From assembly GCA_025504975.1 (NCBI GenBank), contig JANUWI010000018.1:310001-374000 (forward strand): 64,000 nt of DNA, given 5' to 3'. Positions 10,313 to 21,720 of this stretch are shown piece after piece. Position numbers and translations under genes: made by a program. Numbering within the stretch: the first letter of the stretch is position 1; every line of letters begins with the position of its first letter. Source of the DNA: Plenodomus lindquistii (taxonomy: Eukaryota; Ascomycota; Dothideomycetes; Pleosporales; Leptosphaeriaceae). The notes below the pieces were generated by a model. The model searched no databases. It saw only the letters and a program-made list of their open reading frames with translations, and had not been told where the DNA came from.

Positions 10313-11246
10313 GGCGAGAGGAGCTTGGTTCAGAGAAGACTTGCTTGTCCTTGTGTATATTGCGTGGGTGACTAACCTAGTCGGCCTTGGTTTTGAGCCG
10401 CAAGCAAGTTGGAGATTCAAGATCAGTTATTGTTGAACAACGCTCAGAGATCATTGAAGGTAATGTTGACAGCTTCAGAATCTCAGGGAAGCGGGGCCGT
10501 CGGGCCCCTCCTACCTGAACGCTATCGTGCTTTCCCACGTATTCCCACTGTTTCTTGCCGATCGATACTGCCTGCGTGGGCTGCGTGAGCATGACGAAAT
10601 GGCCTAACGCGTGGGACGGTCGTACAACGAACGGACCTCCGACGTTGCGACAATGCGCAGTCAAGGAATCGACATGTCATTCTTGGAAGAGGCCGAGCAT
10701 AGGTTGGACGGATTTGATCGACAATCTTTGTTGCGACTACGAGAACACGCCCAAAACTTTCACGACGCCATTGAAGATCCCCGTCCGGGAGCTCAGCGCG
10801 CTAAGGGCAGATGCCAAATGTCTACCCAGCTTCATGTGAACATCCACCTAAGTTGATTTTGATGCTTTCTTTAAGGTCTGTCAAGATTAAGAGTGTTAGG
10901 AAAGGTTCGAGGATTAAGGGAAGGTCTAGAGGCCAGTGTTCATATAAGATACCATCAGAAAGAGGCTATAATGAGGTTGTCCTGTAAGGGAAGTGTGAAG
11001 CTGGACAGAAAACTACTAACAGCCAGGTGACATGTGACATGTGACAGTTGACCTGAGTTAGCCTAGCAAGTCAAACTAGGTAGTCCAGCGATTCGGATGA
11101 GGTCGCGGCCATCCCAGCACTACGGCGAGTGCTTACAACTTCGCACTTGCGTATTGTAAGCAAGACGAAAGAGCTTTGGAATTATTCCTACAAGACTGGA
11201 CCTTCTAGCACACAATTTGGTATCAAGTAGCGTCAAAACCAGTCTC
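10313..11246. other. Intergenic region with one doubtful short frame
   Basis: No supported gene. From an ATG near 10654 the + strand encodes about 67 codons (FLEEAEHRLDGFDRQSLLRL, then LREHAQNFHDAIE), a helical-looking segment that could be an exon or a relic, but no family was recognised. Around 11027-11052 a small direct repeat of ACATGTG lies within an imperfect palindrome (GGTGACATGTG...GTTGACC). Confidence 0.3.
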
Positions 11247-11824
11247 TCAATTGCGTACGATCCCACTTAACCTCCCCTCCATTTCCTCCACCTTCCTACT
11301 ATCCATGAATTCCCGAACCTCCACAATCGTCTTCCCATCTCTACTCATCCTCACAAACAAAACACCTTCAGTCCACCAACTCGCTAACTCCCAACGGCCT
11401 GCCCACTTCACTCTCCTGATCTACCTGCCCACCCATCCTACAATGCGCTATCACCGTGCTCGTCGCTGGCGAGAAGTGCACGGCATCTCCCACCTCATCA
11501 GGTAAAGGCACAATTTCAAAGCTCAAAAATGCCGAAAACACTGTCTCCGCATGGTTCTGAAACGGGCCTAGCTCTCGAGTAGGAATATGGAGACTGGTGG
11601 GTAAAGAAGTATGCGAGAAGTCGCGCGAGAGCTTGGTTGTCAGAGCTTGAGCGCGGAATGTGGAGTAGCTTTGGATGTATTTTTGGGAATTTCTTGATGT
11701 GTTCTGGGGATTCTGCGTCTTTGATTGGGATAATGAGGTAGATGATGGGGATTAGCGCTGCGATTGCGGTGAGTGTTAAGGTTGCGAAGTGGATCTCTGA
11801 AGGGCGGAATGCGAGATGCGACAT
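11247..11824 (-). pseudogene. SnoaL-like (NTF2-fold) protein gene, frame-broken
   Basis: Read on the minus strand, three consecutive segments in three frames make one plausible protein. Segment 1 starts at the ATG at 11824 (MSHLAFRPSEIHFATLTLTA). Segment 2 runs from about 11751 to 11420 (SQKYIQSYSTFRAQALTTKL, later HAETVFSAFLSFEIVPLPDE and STVIAHCRM). Segment 3 ends at 11247 (WTEGVLFVRMSRDGK, VEVREFMDSRKVEEM). The AHCRM...LFVRMS..G..IVE..EF.DS pattern is that of fungal SnoaL-like proteins, small NTF2-fold enzymes related to polyketide cyclases. No GT donor exists between segments 1 and 2, and the gap between 2 and 3 is too short for a normal intron, so two frameshifts (or sequencing errors) are inferred. 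Substrate unknown. Confidence 0.5.
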
Positions 11825-13233
11825 TGATATTGAGGTGAGGCTGATTTCTCAAGATCTTCTTAAGTCGATGCTGCTATGTGAGTGTTGATTTTGTGGTGAC
11901 GGTCCACTTTCGATATCACGTGGTCAATGACTTTCACAGCACCTTGGCTTGACAAACGATGTCCATCGTCTCGCACGGCGAAGCGCTAGCCTCTGACATT
12001 CCGTGGTTCGCGAAAACGGCCCGAGTAGTTCAGAACAAAGTTTGTTAGTTGAATCTTTACCCCAAGTTCACAATTCGCTTTTCGCAACCACCCATCTACA
12101 CCAGAACCAGACACCACACCATCAACCCACCACATCACTCCAACTACCAAATCTATTATCTAGTCTTAATATCCCAGTCTCAGATCATTCCTCGCAGACC
12201 ACAACTAGAATTAACACACGCCCATCTCTAAGAACCCTTGCCAAATATAGCGCATCTTGGCACCGTCATTGACTTCCCAGCAACCCATCCCGCCCGCAGC
12301 GACCCAAACTTTGCTATAAGCTCCCGGTCCCACCGACAGCACGATCGTCCCGTTGGAGACCCGTAGTGTGCCGGCCTCCCGTAGATCTAGAAACAGCAAT
12401 ATGCACTTTGAGACGAAACGCGCTGGCTGGGCAACGCCAGGCGGCAATGCGCTGAGCATCGCGAGATACAGTTTACCTGGCACAAAGGGCAAGCAAGGCC
12501 AGGGTGATATCATGCACAGTTTGGTGAAATATAAGACATTGCATTGATAGGTGTAAGACCGAGAGCTGTTGGCCGGAACTTTGCAAGCGAGTGGAGTTGT
12601 GGTTTTCGTGGGTTTGGGGGGAGGGATGTTGATAGAGAAGTAGCCCTTGCATGAGTAACGAGGTACAATCTTTTGCATGTGCAGTACACGTGTTTTGCGT
12701 ACCGGTATTAGTCTGAATTGCGGGAGTGGGGATGTAAGTGTTGTGCACCGATGTATGCATGAGTGGGTTGAGGAGAGGTATGGTATGGTATGCAGTTGGC
12801 GTATTCCCGTGCTTGAAGTTGGGCTTGTGGAGGTGTCGAGATTTAGTGGGACTTCGACATCTTGCAACTACCACTCCAAGAGAGAATCCCAAGGTTTGCA
12901 CAGAGCTCAATGGGCTATGATCACTGGGTCCGTAGTTGTCGGTGTACGTGTTGAGAAGTACCATTCTCGTTTCGCCCAGTGGAGCTAACGCCCAACGCCG
13001 TCAGCATCGCACAACTTCCGCGACAACGGGGCCACCATCTCTACTCACACATGGGCACACCCGTCAAATCACGCTTGTGTTGCAGGGGCGAGCGAGGCTT
13101 GAGATACACAGAACACGTTGTGTAATATCGTGGAATAGATACAATCTATCAAGTATCTATGTTCCATACCAATATCCCCTATCGCCAATGAACGCCGAGC
13201 CTCATAGCCCTTAGTTTACCAGCCGATGCACAT
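11825..13233. other. Intergenic region, no gene supported
   Basis: A 218-codon minus-strand frame at 12211-12867 has no ATG at its start and resembles no known protein, so it is not called. Nothing else was recognised apart from a GATATCACGTGG E-box around 11912-11923 in the likely promoter of the SnoaL-like relic. Confidence 0.35.
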
Positions 13234-14932
13234 TTACTCCCAGTCACCAGGACCAAGATCAATCGGCTTTCCGGCCCTCATATCCTCCATGACCTTCTCA
13301 ATGCTCCAGGGCTCGTATGTGTACCCCTTAGGATAGTTTGGCTCAAAGGAGTCCTCGTCCTTCATATCGATACCCTTCTTCATGCTCGCAGCGCTCTTCT
13401 CGTAGTTCTCATACGCATACGCTTCCGGGTCGTGGCCCCATACCCACTTGGGGAGTTTGGGCTGCGCACGACGCGGGTCGATCTTGACCTTATCCCAGTC
13501 GGTGTCCTGCAAGAGTTCAGCATTGGAGAAGCCGAGCTTTTGGGCGCACGAGTTGCGGATGAAACTACGTCGTGTGAGTATAGAATGCATGCGTATGTCT
13601 GGGAGGACGTTGAGGGGACTTACCGGAAGCGAATGTGGACGCGGACGGATTGGGGGATGTTTTCTTTGCCACCAATCTGGAGACATGAGGCTATTGAAAT
13701 GGCGTCCTCGATAGCTTGGGTTGCGCCGTTACCAGAGGCGGGAAGGTAGGAGTGGGCGGCGTCGCCGATTTGAATAACGCGTGCACCAGGGGAGGTCCAG
13801 CTTGGCTGGGGGTTGCGCCATAGGAGCTCGAAGTTGACAATGGTGTTTGGTGGTGTGGTGTTGACAAGGTCTTTAAAGATTGGTGCCCACTTGTGCACTT
13901 GCATACCAGGCATCTCATCCATACCCTTGAGTACCTCCTCTTTGTCGATTGTGTTGCTCCAGCTCTCCTTTTCTGAACCAGTGACCTGGGTATGTCAGCT
14001 TGAGAGATCTGCTCTGTTGAATGCACATCCTTACATCGTGGTTCATAATCCATACCATTACATCGGGACGTGTCAAAGTCAGAGCGTATGTAGACGGGCT
14101 GTAAATTGTCAATGTCGTGAAACCACAGCGTGCTTGTCAAGAACTCACCCCAAAAACGTCCTCACGATCGGCTCATCACCAGGCATCATCTTGAAGAACT
14201 CTTCGACCTTGGGATTCGCCTTCAAAGCCTCCCTCGGGAACGCAGCACGCCACATGGCCCTACCTGAAGGCCTCGCGCGCACCTGTCCACCGACCAACTT
14301 CTGACTCTTGGAGCCAACCCCATCGGCAGCAATGACCACGTCCGCCTCATAGCGCTGGCCGTCGTCTGTGGTACAACCGCCCTTGTGCTCAGTCTCAAAG
14401 TAGTCAACGACCCTACGATTGAACTCTACTGAGACACCAAGCTTTTCCACAGCGCTGACGAACATGCGATAGACAAGCGGGCGCATTTGGAACTCGCCGG
14501 GTGGCGTATCAGGGTCCAGTCCTGCGGCACGGAGACGATCCGCGACCTTTTTCGGGGTGATGATCACCTCGCCAGAGTGCTTGAATGTCTCCATCCAAGC
14601 ATTGTGTAGCGAGATTTCCTTATACTCCTGCAGTAACTCGGGCCAATGCTTCAGGAAACGTGTGGCGCTGAGACCCATAAAGTACATGTCACCTGGCATC
14701 AATAATGAGCGTCATGCGGCGCCTGAGATTTGGAGAATTGCACACCTGCTGTGTTGATGTCGGCGCTCCTCTCCAAGACGCGTACAGTGTGGCCTTTGCG
14801 CGTGCACTCAAGTGCGGCTACAAGGCCTGCAAGACCAGTTCCCACAATTAGGACGTCAATCCCTGAGGATGGGTAAGACCCCAGGGGTTTTGACTCCATC
14901 GTGGAGTCGCGGGAGGTAAGGGCGTGAGGCAT
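13234..14932 (-). CDS. FAD-dependent monooxygenase, salicylate hydroxylase-like
   Basis: Five exons on the minus strand (14932-14746, 14692-14149, 14098-14035, 13985-13624, 13564-13234) with introns of 49-59 bp join in frame to 495 residues. It is a class A flavoprotein hydroxylase: GIDVLIVGTGLAGLVAALE (residues 24-42) is the FAD ADP-binding loop, VIAADGVGSKSQKLVGG the DG motif, and VIQIGDAAHSYLPASGNGA (GD at about 339-340) the second FAD-binding motif. The family hydroxylates aromatic rings with NADPH and O2, and fungal salicylate-hydroxylase-like members also act on polyketide aromatics; the substrate cannot be inferred. The protein ends in an acidic tail. The ATG at 14932 was used; MESKPLG at 14899 is a plausible alternative start closer to the FAD loop. 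Confidence 0.9.
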
Positions 14933-16744
14933 ATTGGGCGTATTCTATCGTGTGCTGTGATGCGATTCTATCGTCAAAAGCGACGTGAATGATGGATTCG
15001 CGTCTTTCTCTCCATCTCTTAAGTGTGTTCGACGCTGCACCCACTCCGTTGGGGTACCATTGAGCCTGCCGAAACCACCGGATGTCCGAGCGTTCAGTCT
15101 GTCTCTAAAGCTGTTTCTCGCCATCTGCCCCTGCAACTATACGCATTGAGCCATGCGATGATGGTTCGACTTGGCGGAGGTTGCCAGGCACACGGTGCTG
15201 GTCAACGTAACAAGGATGTCGATGACGAGAAGTTACTTTGGTTAGCACCAAGCCTTCCGATTGCAGGGGTCCATAGGTACACTTGCGCTATGGTTCCCCA
15301 CAAACTCCGATTAGCCAAGACTACGCCAACAGCATTGAGACTCATGCTTCATATGGCACTCAAATCAAGGCTGTCATACTCCATCCGCTTCTGGATGATC
15401 TGTGAGATCTGGGCGGCAAGATCGTCCAATGACTGAGGTGTGGCTTCGCAGAATCCCACATGCGGGAACCATGACTGCAGAGCGTACGACTTGTCCTGTT
15501 GCATTGTGTTCGTGTAACATCGGCTGACATCGCTGTGGCAGTTATCATGACGCTTAGACTTGTGCCTGGAAAATGTGCACCTCATGGCACACACAATCGT
15601 TTACTTGATATTCGCCTGTGATCAACTACCTATTCGATCATCGGATGTGCTGACCGCTGCCAGGCCGAGAGCAGCCCCTGGCTTCGTAGCATAGAGGCTG
15701 AGTCAAAGTTGGTCCTCCAGTATCAAGATGGGACACTGAAGTCTAGATTTGTCTGTCACTGTCACTGAAAACAGAAGGAGAAGCGCGCATTACCCGCACG
15801 AAGGCCATCACGGCGTAGTTATACACCGTCCGCCGATCTCGAGGTTGACATTGAACATGGGATAGGAAAGCTAGACGCTTAGTGCAAACACAGTTGCAGT
15901 CTACAGGAAACGGCACGGCATCTCTTGGACGAATGAATCTTCTGCCTCAACTGGCCGTCTTGACAGATTGTGGAAACAACCAAGCGAGCTAGTAAACTTT
16001 TCGTGCTTCGGGCAGAAACTGTTGTGTATTGCAATGATGCGGGATCATTGGGCATTGGCGCATATCAACGTTCGCTCTTCTTTTCGGGCGTGTATCGGAC
16101 ATTCAGCTCGTCCAAGGAGAGCAAACGCATCAGCGGGAAGTTTTGGTGCATCCAGGATCAGCTGTCTTGATAGTCCCATCTTGCCACATTCGGAGTGAAG
16201 GGTGACGATCTCATTTCGTCTTGATTCGCTGTCTCACTGAAATGCGGTATCCACAAGCTCGATATGTCATATGTCGGCGCCGAGCAGTACCGACTTTACG
16301 TTGGCCGTACCCTCGGATCGATCTAGGGATCGCACTTGATCCTAGTCACCGAAGACTATCGCGAGGTCGGCGTTCTTCTAGTCTGTTCATAGGTCAATGG
16401 CCCTGGTAGTGAGTACAGGCGGACCCTTGGCTCTTCAATCGCCATAATCACCCTGCTGCCGGTGGCCTAGGTCTGCAGTGCTATTTCATAGCGTCGACAT
16501 CCCTGGCTTCCTATTCAACAGCATAGTTATTGGGGACCCGGACGAGAAGGATAGTCTTTGTACCTTGCCTTGACCTATTTACCAACCTCCTCAAAGGTAG
16601 TGTGTTACCGTACCATACTTTGCAAGCATCTCGTCCCAAGCAAACCTGGGTGAACAGACAGTTTCTGTTATATCGTCGACATACCCTTGAGTCTGTGACT
16701 GCATCGTCTACGTCGTTCCTTCCCGGGTTGCGGGCATCATCGCC
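14933..16744. other. Intergenic region between FAD monooxygenase and P450
   Basis: 1.8 kb between divergently transcribed genes. No supported gene. Short frames up to 137 codons on both strands look random. It probably contains both promoters, and the ~70 bases before 16745 look like a leader. Confidence 0.4.
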
Positions 16745-18472
16745 ATGCATCCACTCACGGCATACGCGCTGGGAATTGCCGTCGTTGGTGTCGCCTTGTA
16801 CGCCGTTGTCGAAGCTCTCACGAAATACAATGCGAAGTACAATCCGCGAGGATTGCCCGGACCAACTCTTGTGCCGTGGCTGGGTCGCGTCCATGACTTG
16901 CCCATCGACTTCATGTGGCTGAAGTTTGATGAGTGGGCGAAGAAGTATGGACCGATATATCGAACGAAGATGCTGGGCGCAAACTTCATCATCATTAGCG
17001 ACGAGAAAATCGCCGAGGACATGCTGGTGAAGAAGGCCAAAATCTACTCTGACCGACCCGAGATCAAATCGCTGTTCGACGCGAAGAGCACATATGGATC
17101 CATGGAGTATCTCCCGTTGATGGGCAAGAATCGTAAGCACTATGTATTGAGGCACTGACGACCTTTGCTCACCAACCTTAGAATACTGGGCACGTCAGCG
17201 AAAGTTCACGCATGCGTATCTCACCGGAGCGGCCAACGACCGATACTATGGCATAATGGAATTCGAAGCAAAGCGATGGATGGCGAGACTGGTGGAGAAT
17301 CCTGACGAATTCGGCTTCTCTCTTGAAGACATGTGCTCTAAAGTCATGTGTCAATTGACCTGGGACGACGACACACTTAGCGTTCCGTTGACCCCAAGCG
17401 CATGGGGCCTCCTCACGCAGATGTCTCCCGCAGGTCCACTCACAAATGTACTTACCCCACTGTGGGATTACGTGCCAGAACCTATCAACCCATGGAAGTT
17501 GAGAGAGCGCAAACGTCATGATGACCAACAGGCTTGGTGGCTGAAGACGCTGCATCAAGTGAGGAGTAAGATGGAAAAGGGCAAACAACGATCTTGCTTT
17601 ACCAAGACGTACCTCGAGACAGCCGAGAAGTCAAGCATATCTGGAGATCATGAGGCTTCTTCCGTCATCGGTATGATGGCGTTGGTCGGCATCTTTACAG
17701 TGGCCGGTCCGCTGTACTACTTCCTGGTTGCCATGGTTCACCATCCAGAATGGCAGATCAAATGTCAGGAGGAAATCGATCGCGTCTGTGGAAGCACGCC
17801 CCCTTCAGTTGCTGATTTGCCAAATCTTCCCGTATTACGCGCCTGTATCAAAGAGACCATGAGGTGGAAACCAACGGTACCAACTGGTAGGTAAAGTCCG
17901 CGAAGCTTTGACAGCCCCAACTAATGCGTAGTACAGGTGTTGCACATGAGTGCGAAGCCGACGACTGGTTCCAGGGGTACTTTATTCCCAAGGGCACACG
18001 TATTCTTCCTCTTGACTACGCGTTCCTCCGAAATCCGGTCAAGTATCCAAACCCAGAGCAGTATCGACCAGAAAGATGGCTTGAAGCTGGATGGCCGACA
18101 TTCCAAGAGCCACTCACAAAGTATCCTGATATTGTGGGCATGACATCCTTTGGATGGGGCCAGCGCCAATGCCTTGGCATGTCCATTACCCGTGATGAGA
18201 CCGTCACGGGCTGTGGAGCTTTGATGTGGGCGTTCAACCTCAGAAAGAAGGTAGATCCAGTCACCTTGAAGGAGATTGAAGTGCCGCTGGACAAGTCAAA
18301 TTCATTGCTCATCATCAAGCCTGATCCATTCGAGATGGCGTTTGAGCCGCGGAGCGCAGTGCGCAAGGCAGAAGTACTTGAGCAGTGGAGACTGGCAGAA
18401 GCGAAAGACGTGGAAGAGCGCGCAGCTTTCCTCAGGCAGTCGGAATCGGAGACGGAGAAGTTGCTCTTGTAG
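16745..18472 (+). CDS. Cytochrome P450 monooxygenase
   Basis: Exons 16745-17132, 17182-17886 and 17937-18472 (49- and 50-bp introns) encode 542 residues. An N-terminal membrane anchor (residues 5-23, YALGIAVVGVALYAVV) is followed by the proline-rich hinge RGLPGPTLVPWLG. KETMR in exon 2 is the K-helix ExxR motif, YPNPEQYRPERW the PERF-like region, and FGWGQRQCLG the haem loop with the cysteine ligand at about residue 443. The I-helix oxygen-binding stretch (GMMALVGIFTVAGP) lacks the usual AGxDT acidic-Thr pair, seen in some fungal biosynthetic P450s. It is most like the O-methylsterigmatocystin-oxidoreductase-like or phenylacetate-hydroxylase-like ER P450s; the substrate is unknown. It is divergent from the FAD monooxygenase. 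Confidence 0.92.
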
Positions 18473-19364
18473 GGCTGCTTTTGGTAGCGGTAGATAGTGT
18501 TGTGGAGGATGGAGCAGCGCAGGGACGATACCTGGCGTTGAGGGACTAGTGTAACTAATTACCATCTAGACCGTAGCTTTCTACAGTGTTGTTTGGCACA
18601 GCTTCAGCACTCTCCCGCATCATCGTTGCCAGCTGCACGGTAAAGTGGTGTGACTATGTCCGCTGAAACGGCAAAAGTCGCGTACCGCGACGCGTATAGT
18701 TTGATAGAAGATCTTGTAGATGGCACATCCTGACGGGGGGCGTTGTTGGATCAAGGAGAGCGAGGTGCGCTGCAAGGTGAAGGCGACAAGCTGGTCACGT
18801 CACAGGGCGCTAAGGCTGTTTACAGTGTAGCGTGCATTTCCACACGCGCACCTCCAGACTGACAGCTTGGACACGTCGACGCGTCTTGACGGGGTCTCAT
18901 TCGTGGGGCCCTCCTCCTATGCTCAATTCAAAGGGCTTTTGCAGATGCATCTACTGTGCAGGTGTTGTCGCTCAGAATAGGGCCGGTAGCAGGGCGATCC
19001 TCACATGTGCCCTGACATCAAACGCTCGCCATGGCGCAACTACCCCTCCATCGAGGCCACCCAGCCCCTCCAAATGTGGCCCAAGCTCTCCCGCTCTGGC
19101 AGCTTTCCCTCAGCAGCTTCGGACGCTGAGGACGCGGTGAGAGGCCAATGATGCCCCGGTCCCCACTTCGTGTTGGCATCCCCCACTGCTGTTTCGCGCA
19201 AGCTGTCGTCGGTGCTGCGGCAGCTGCTATAAAAGGAGCATAGCGTTGCCCCGCCATCCACGCCTCGACCTGACTTTCTCATAAAGTGAGCCCCTCCATC
19301 ACCCTTCCCATCAACAACGCTCCTCCACCACACCTCATCACACCCCCAATCCACATCCATCATC
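18473..19364. other. Intergenic region, cyclophilin promoter
   Basis: No gene supported. ACGCGT (MluI cell-cycle-box-like) occurs at 18690 and 18879. A frame covering 19018-19257 on the minus strand is treated as chance because it overlaps the cyclophilin core promoter. Confidence 0.4.
19228..19234 (+). promoter_or_regulatory. TATA box of the cyclophilin gene
   Basis: TATAAAA lies 137 bp upstream of the cyclophilin ATG, in a GC-rich context, followed by a pyrimidine-rich stretch that suits an initiator and leader. Confidence 0.55.
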
Positions 19365-20051
19365 ATGTCCAACCCCAAGGTCTTCTTCGACATCACCATT
19401 GGCGGCTCGCCTGCGGGCAGAATCGTCATGGAGCTCTTTGCCGACAAGGTCCCCAAGGCACGTACCCCGCCGTCAGAGTCTTCTCGCCCCTCCAGAAGAG
19501 GACCTTGCTGACAAGCTCTCCCCAGACCGCTGAGAACTTCCGCGCCCTCTGCACTGGTGAAAAGGGCACCGGCAAGTCCGGCAAGCCCCTCCACTACAAG
19601 GGTTCCAACTTCCACCGTGTCATCCCCCAGTTCATGCTTCAGGGTGGTGACTTCACCCGTGGCAACGTACGTGTTCCGCCACATTACATCATACGATATG
19701 TTGGCTAACATATCACAGGGCACTGGTGGAGAGAGCATCTACGGCGAGAAGTTCGAGGATGAGAACTTCGCCCTGAGGCACACTGGCCCCGGTGTCCTCT
19801 CCATGGCCAACGCTGGCCCAGGAACCAACGGCTCGCAGTTCTTCATCTGCACCGTCAAGACCTCGTAAGTCAATTGGAGTGCCCTTTATTCACCTTGTAC
19901 TAACAGTCCACCTAGATGGTTGGACGGAAAGCACGTCGTCTTCGGCCAGGTCGTCGAGGGTCTCGACGTTGTCCAGGCTGTCGAGAAGGTCGGCTCCTCC
20001 AGCGGATCCACCTCCAAGACTGTCACCATCGCCAACTCTGGCCAATTGTAG
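19365..20051 (+). CDS. CPR1: Cyclophilin A, peptidyl-prolyl cis-trans isomerase
   Basis: Four exons (19365-19457, 19526-19666, 19719-19864, 19916-20051) encode 171 residues, the usual length for cytosolic cyclophilin A. It isomerises peptidyl-prolyl bonds and is the cyclosporin target. Visible signatures are [26 protein letters not shown] (catalytic Arg and Phe), [12 protein letters not shown] and the [10 protein letters not shown] strand with the drug-contacting Trp. The first intron starts with GC rather than GT (AAG|GCACGT...CCAG); no GT donor in the area keeps the frame, because the nearest one, GTACCC, leads to a stop. The other introns (52 and 51 bp) are normal. The stop is at 20049-20051. 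Confidence 0.96.
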
Positions 20052-21720
20052 ACGTGTCGCGATAGTTGCGGAAGCATAGAGCACGGCGCATGGTCAACGA
20101 TTACGATTCAATGACAGACAAAAGTCCTCCAATACGAGAAGGGGGATAGGGTGGGACACAGATCAGTCTTAGTACTGTAGTGGGAAATGACGATGATTAG
20201 TGCACACTCAAATCAGAGTTCGACCAAACGTGCTTCGTGATGTCGCTTCTGAACACGTTGTACATTTATACTAACATTAACGTAAAATTACAGTCACGCA
20301 GCATTATTACCAGCGTCCTTAGAAGAAAGTGTACAAGGCCTTGTCACCCTTGTCTCTTACTAGCGCAAGAGCTGAAGAACATGAGCTTAAACAAGCACTG
20401 TTGTTCGCCAAGCACCTCCTATAGTGACCCGCATTCGACTTCTCTCAGTCGTACCTCCAACCTATACCTGATGCCCATATGGTTTCGACCACCTCACCAG
20501 ATCAGCTCTTTTCAGGTTTCATCTCCTCACTCACATTCTGGGCCACTTGTTCTACTGCCTCAAGAAGACCTATTGCATATCACTCCAGCCCAACGAACCA
20601 CCCCGTCAAAACCAACCCAACGCACAAGGTCTTAGTCGCAGACAAGCCAGTAAGTAGTACACCTACCATCTCCTCATCAGATCCGCGAACAAACTTCACA
20701 AGCCCATCTCCTATTAGACTCATGTATAACCGTCTCCCAAGACCCTCGTTCTTCACGTCTCTCCAGGCATATGACCTTATATCTACACTCTGCCTCTTGC
20801 CTGCCCATTGTCATGCATGACCACGCCTTTGTTATGAGAAAAGTTCAACTTTCGGCTCTTGCTAAGATGGTGCTGTGCGGGTCAAAGGTTTCATCCAAGA
20901 TGTAGTTGAATTTTGCGTTGGTGGGGTTGCAGAGTGGTATGTTGAGCTTCATGGACGATAGGTTTAGGCGGTGTTGAGGCTACATATTTGATATTAGATT
21001 CACGCCTGCCTACGGCCGGTTGTCAAGGTTTCCATTAATCATGCTGTTAGCTGGCCTTGCAGAAAGTCATCGCGTACCCAATAAGGTTCCAAGATGCTTC
21101 GTATGAGCACTTGAGAAGCTCACAGTGAACCCCTAGTGCCCTGGTGAGGGTTACCTCGAAGGCAGGGCTCAAGCTATTCGATCTCGTCGTCTTCGTTATC
21201 TTGCTGGGAGTGGAATGTCTGGTAGGGTTGGTGAGCTGTGGTTTCTTACGAGAGATAAACACCGAGACAGGACTTTCTTGGGGGGACTTGGATCGACCTT
21301 TTGGTAGGTCTGATATTTGCGGGGAGAGCAAGGGCTTGGCTGAGATACAGCTGTTTGAGGGGTGTGACTGGTTCGAAGCGGCACATGTACTAGTATTGGA
21401 AGGAGACATGTTTTTTTTTCGGCGTTGGAGTGCGTGTAATAGCTGTTGTCAGACAGGCGAAGTGGTGACTTTACCGCCCGTAATACTCGATCTACAAATA
21501 ATCGCACAAATTTCTTTTCAGCGTTTGCCATTAGGCAACATCCCTCCTGATGCGGTTTGCGTTTGCTTGTGGGCACACCCGTGATGACGCAGGAAGCGAT
21601 TATTCTGCTGTATAAAGGCCACGCCGTAGCCCACCTACTCACCTAACACTCAATCTTCATATCGTGGCGGTCAATCCAAAGCCACCTAAACGCTCGGAGA
21701 TCTTCCAGTCAGAAGTAAAC
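20052..21720. other. Intergenic region with a doubtful minus-strand frame
   Basis: 1.7 kb without a firm gene. On the minus strand 21409-21047 encodes 120 codons from an ATG (SISPSNTSTC-like Ser/Pro/Lys-rich start, then SWNLIGYAMTFCKAS); low complexity makes it impossible to call. TATAAAG at 21611 belongs to the next gene. Confidence 0.3.
21611..21617 (+). promoter_or_regulatory. TATA box of the MGYTHYW gene
   Basis: TATAAAG, 110 bp upstream of the ATG at 21721, followed by a C/T-rich leader (CCACCTACTCACC). Confidence 0.45.

Noticed and set aside
12211..12867. 218-codon minus-strand frame as a gene
   Set aside because: It begins at a non-ATG codon, its first half is low-complexity Ser/Thr/Pro, and nothing in it matches a known family.
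19018..19257. Minus-strand 79-codon frame in the cyclophilin promoter
   Set aside because: It overlaps the TATA box region of a strong gene and has Ala/Gly/Arg composition expected of GC-rich DNA.
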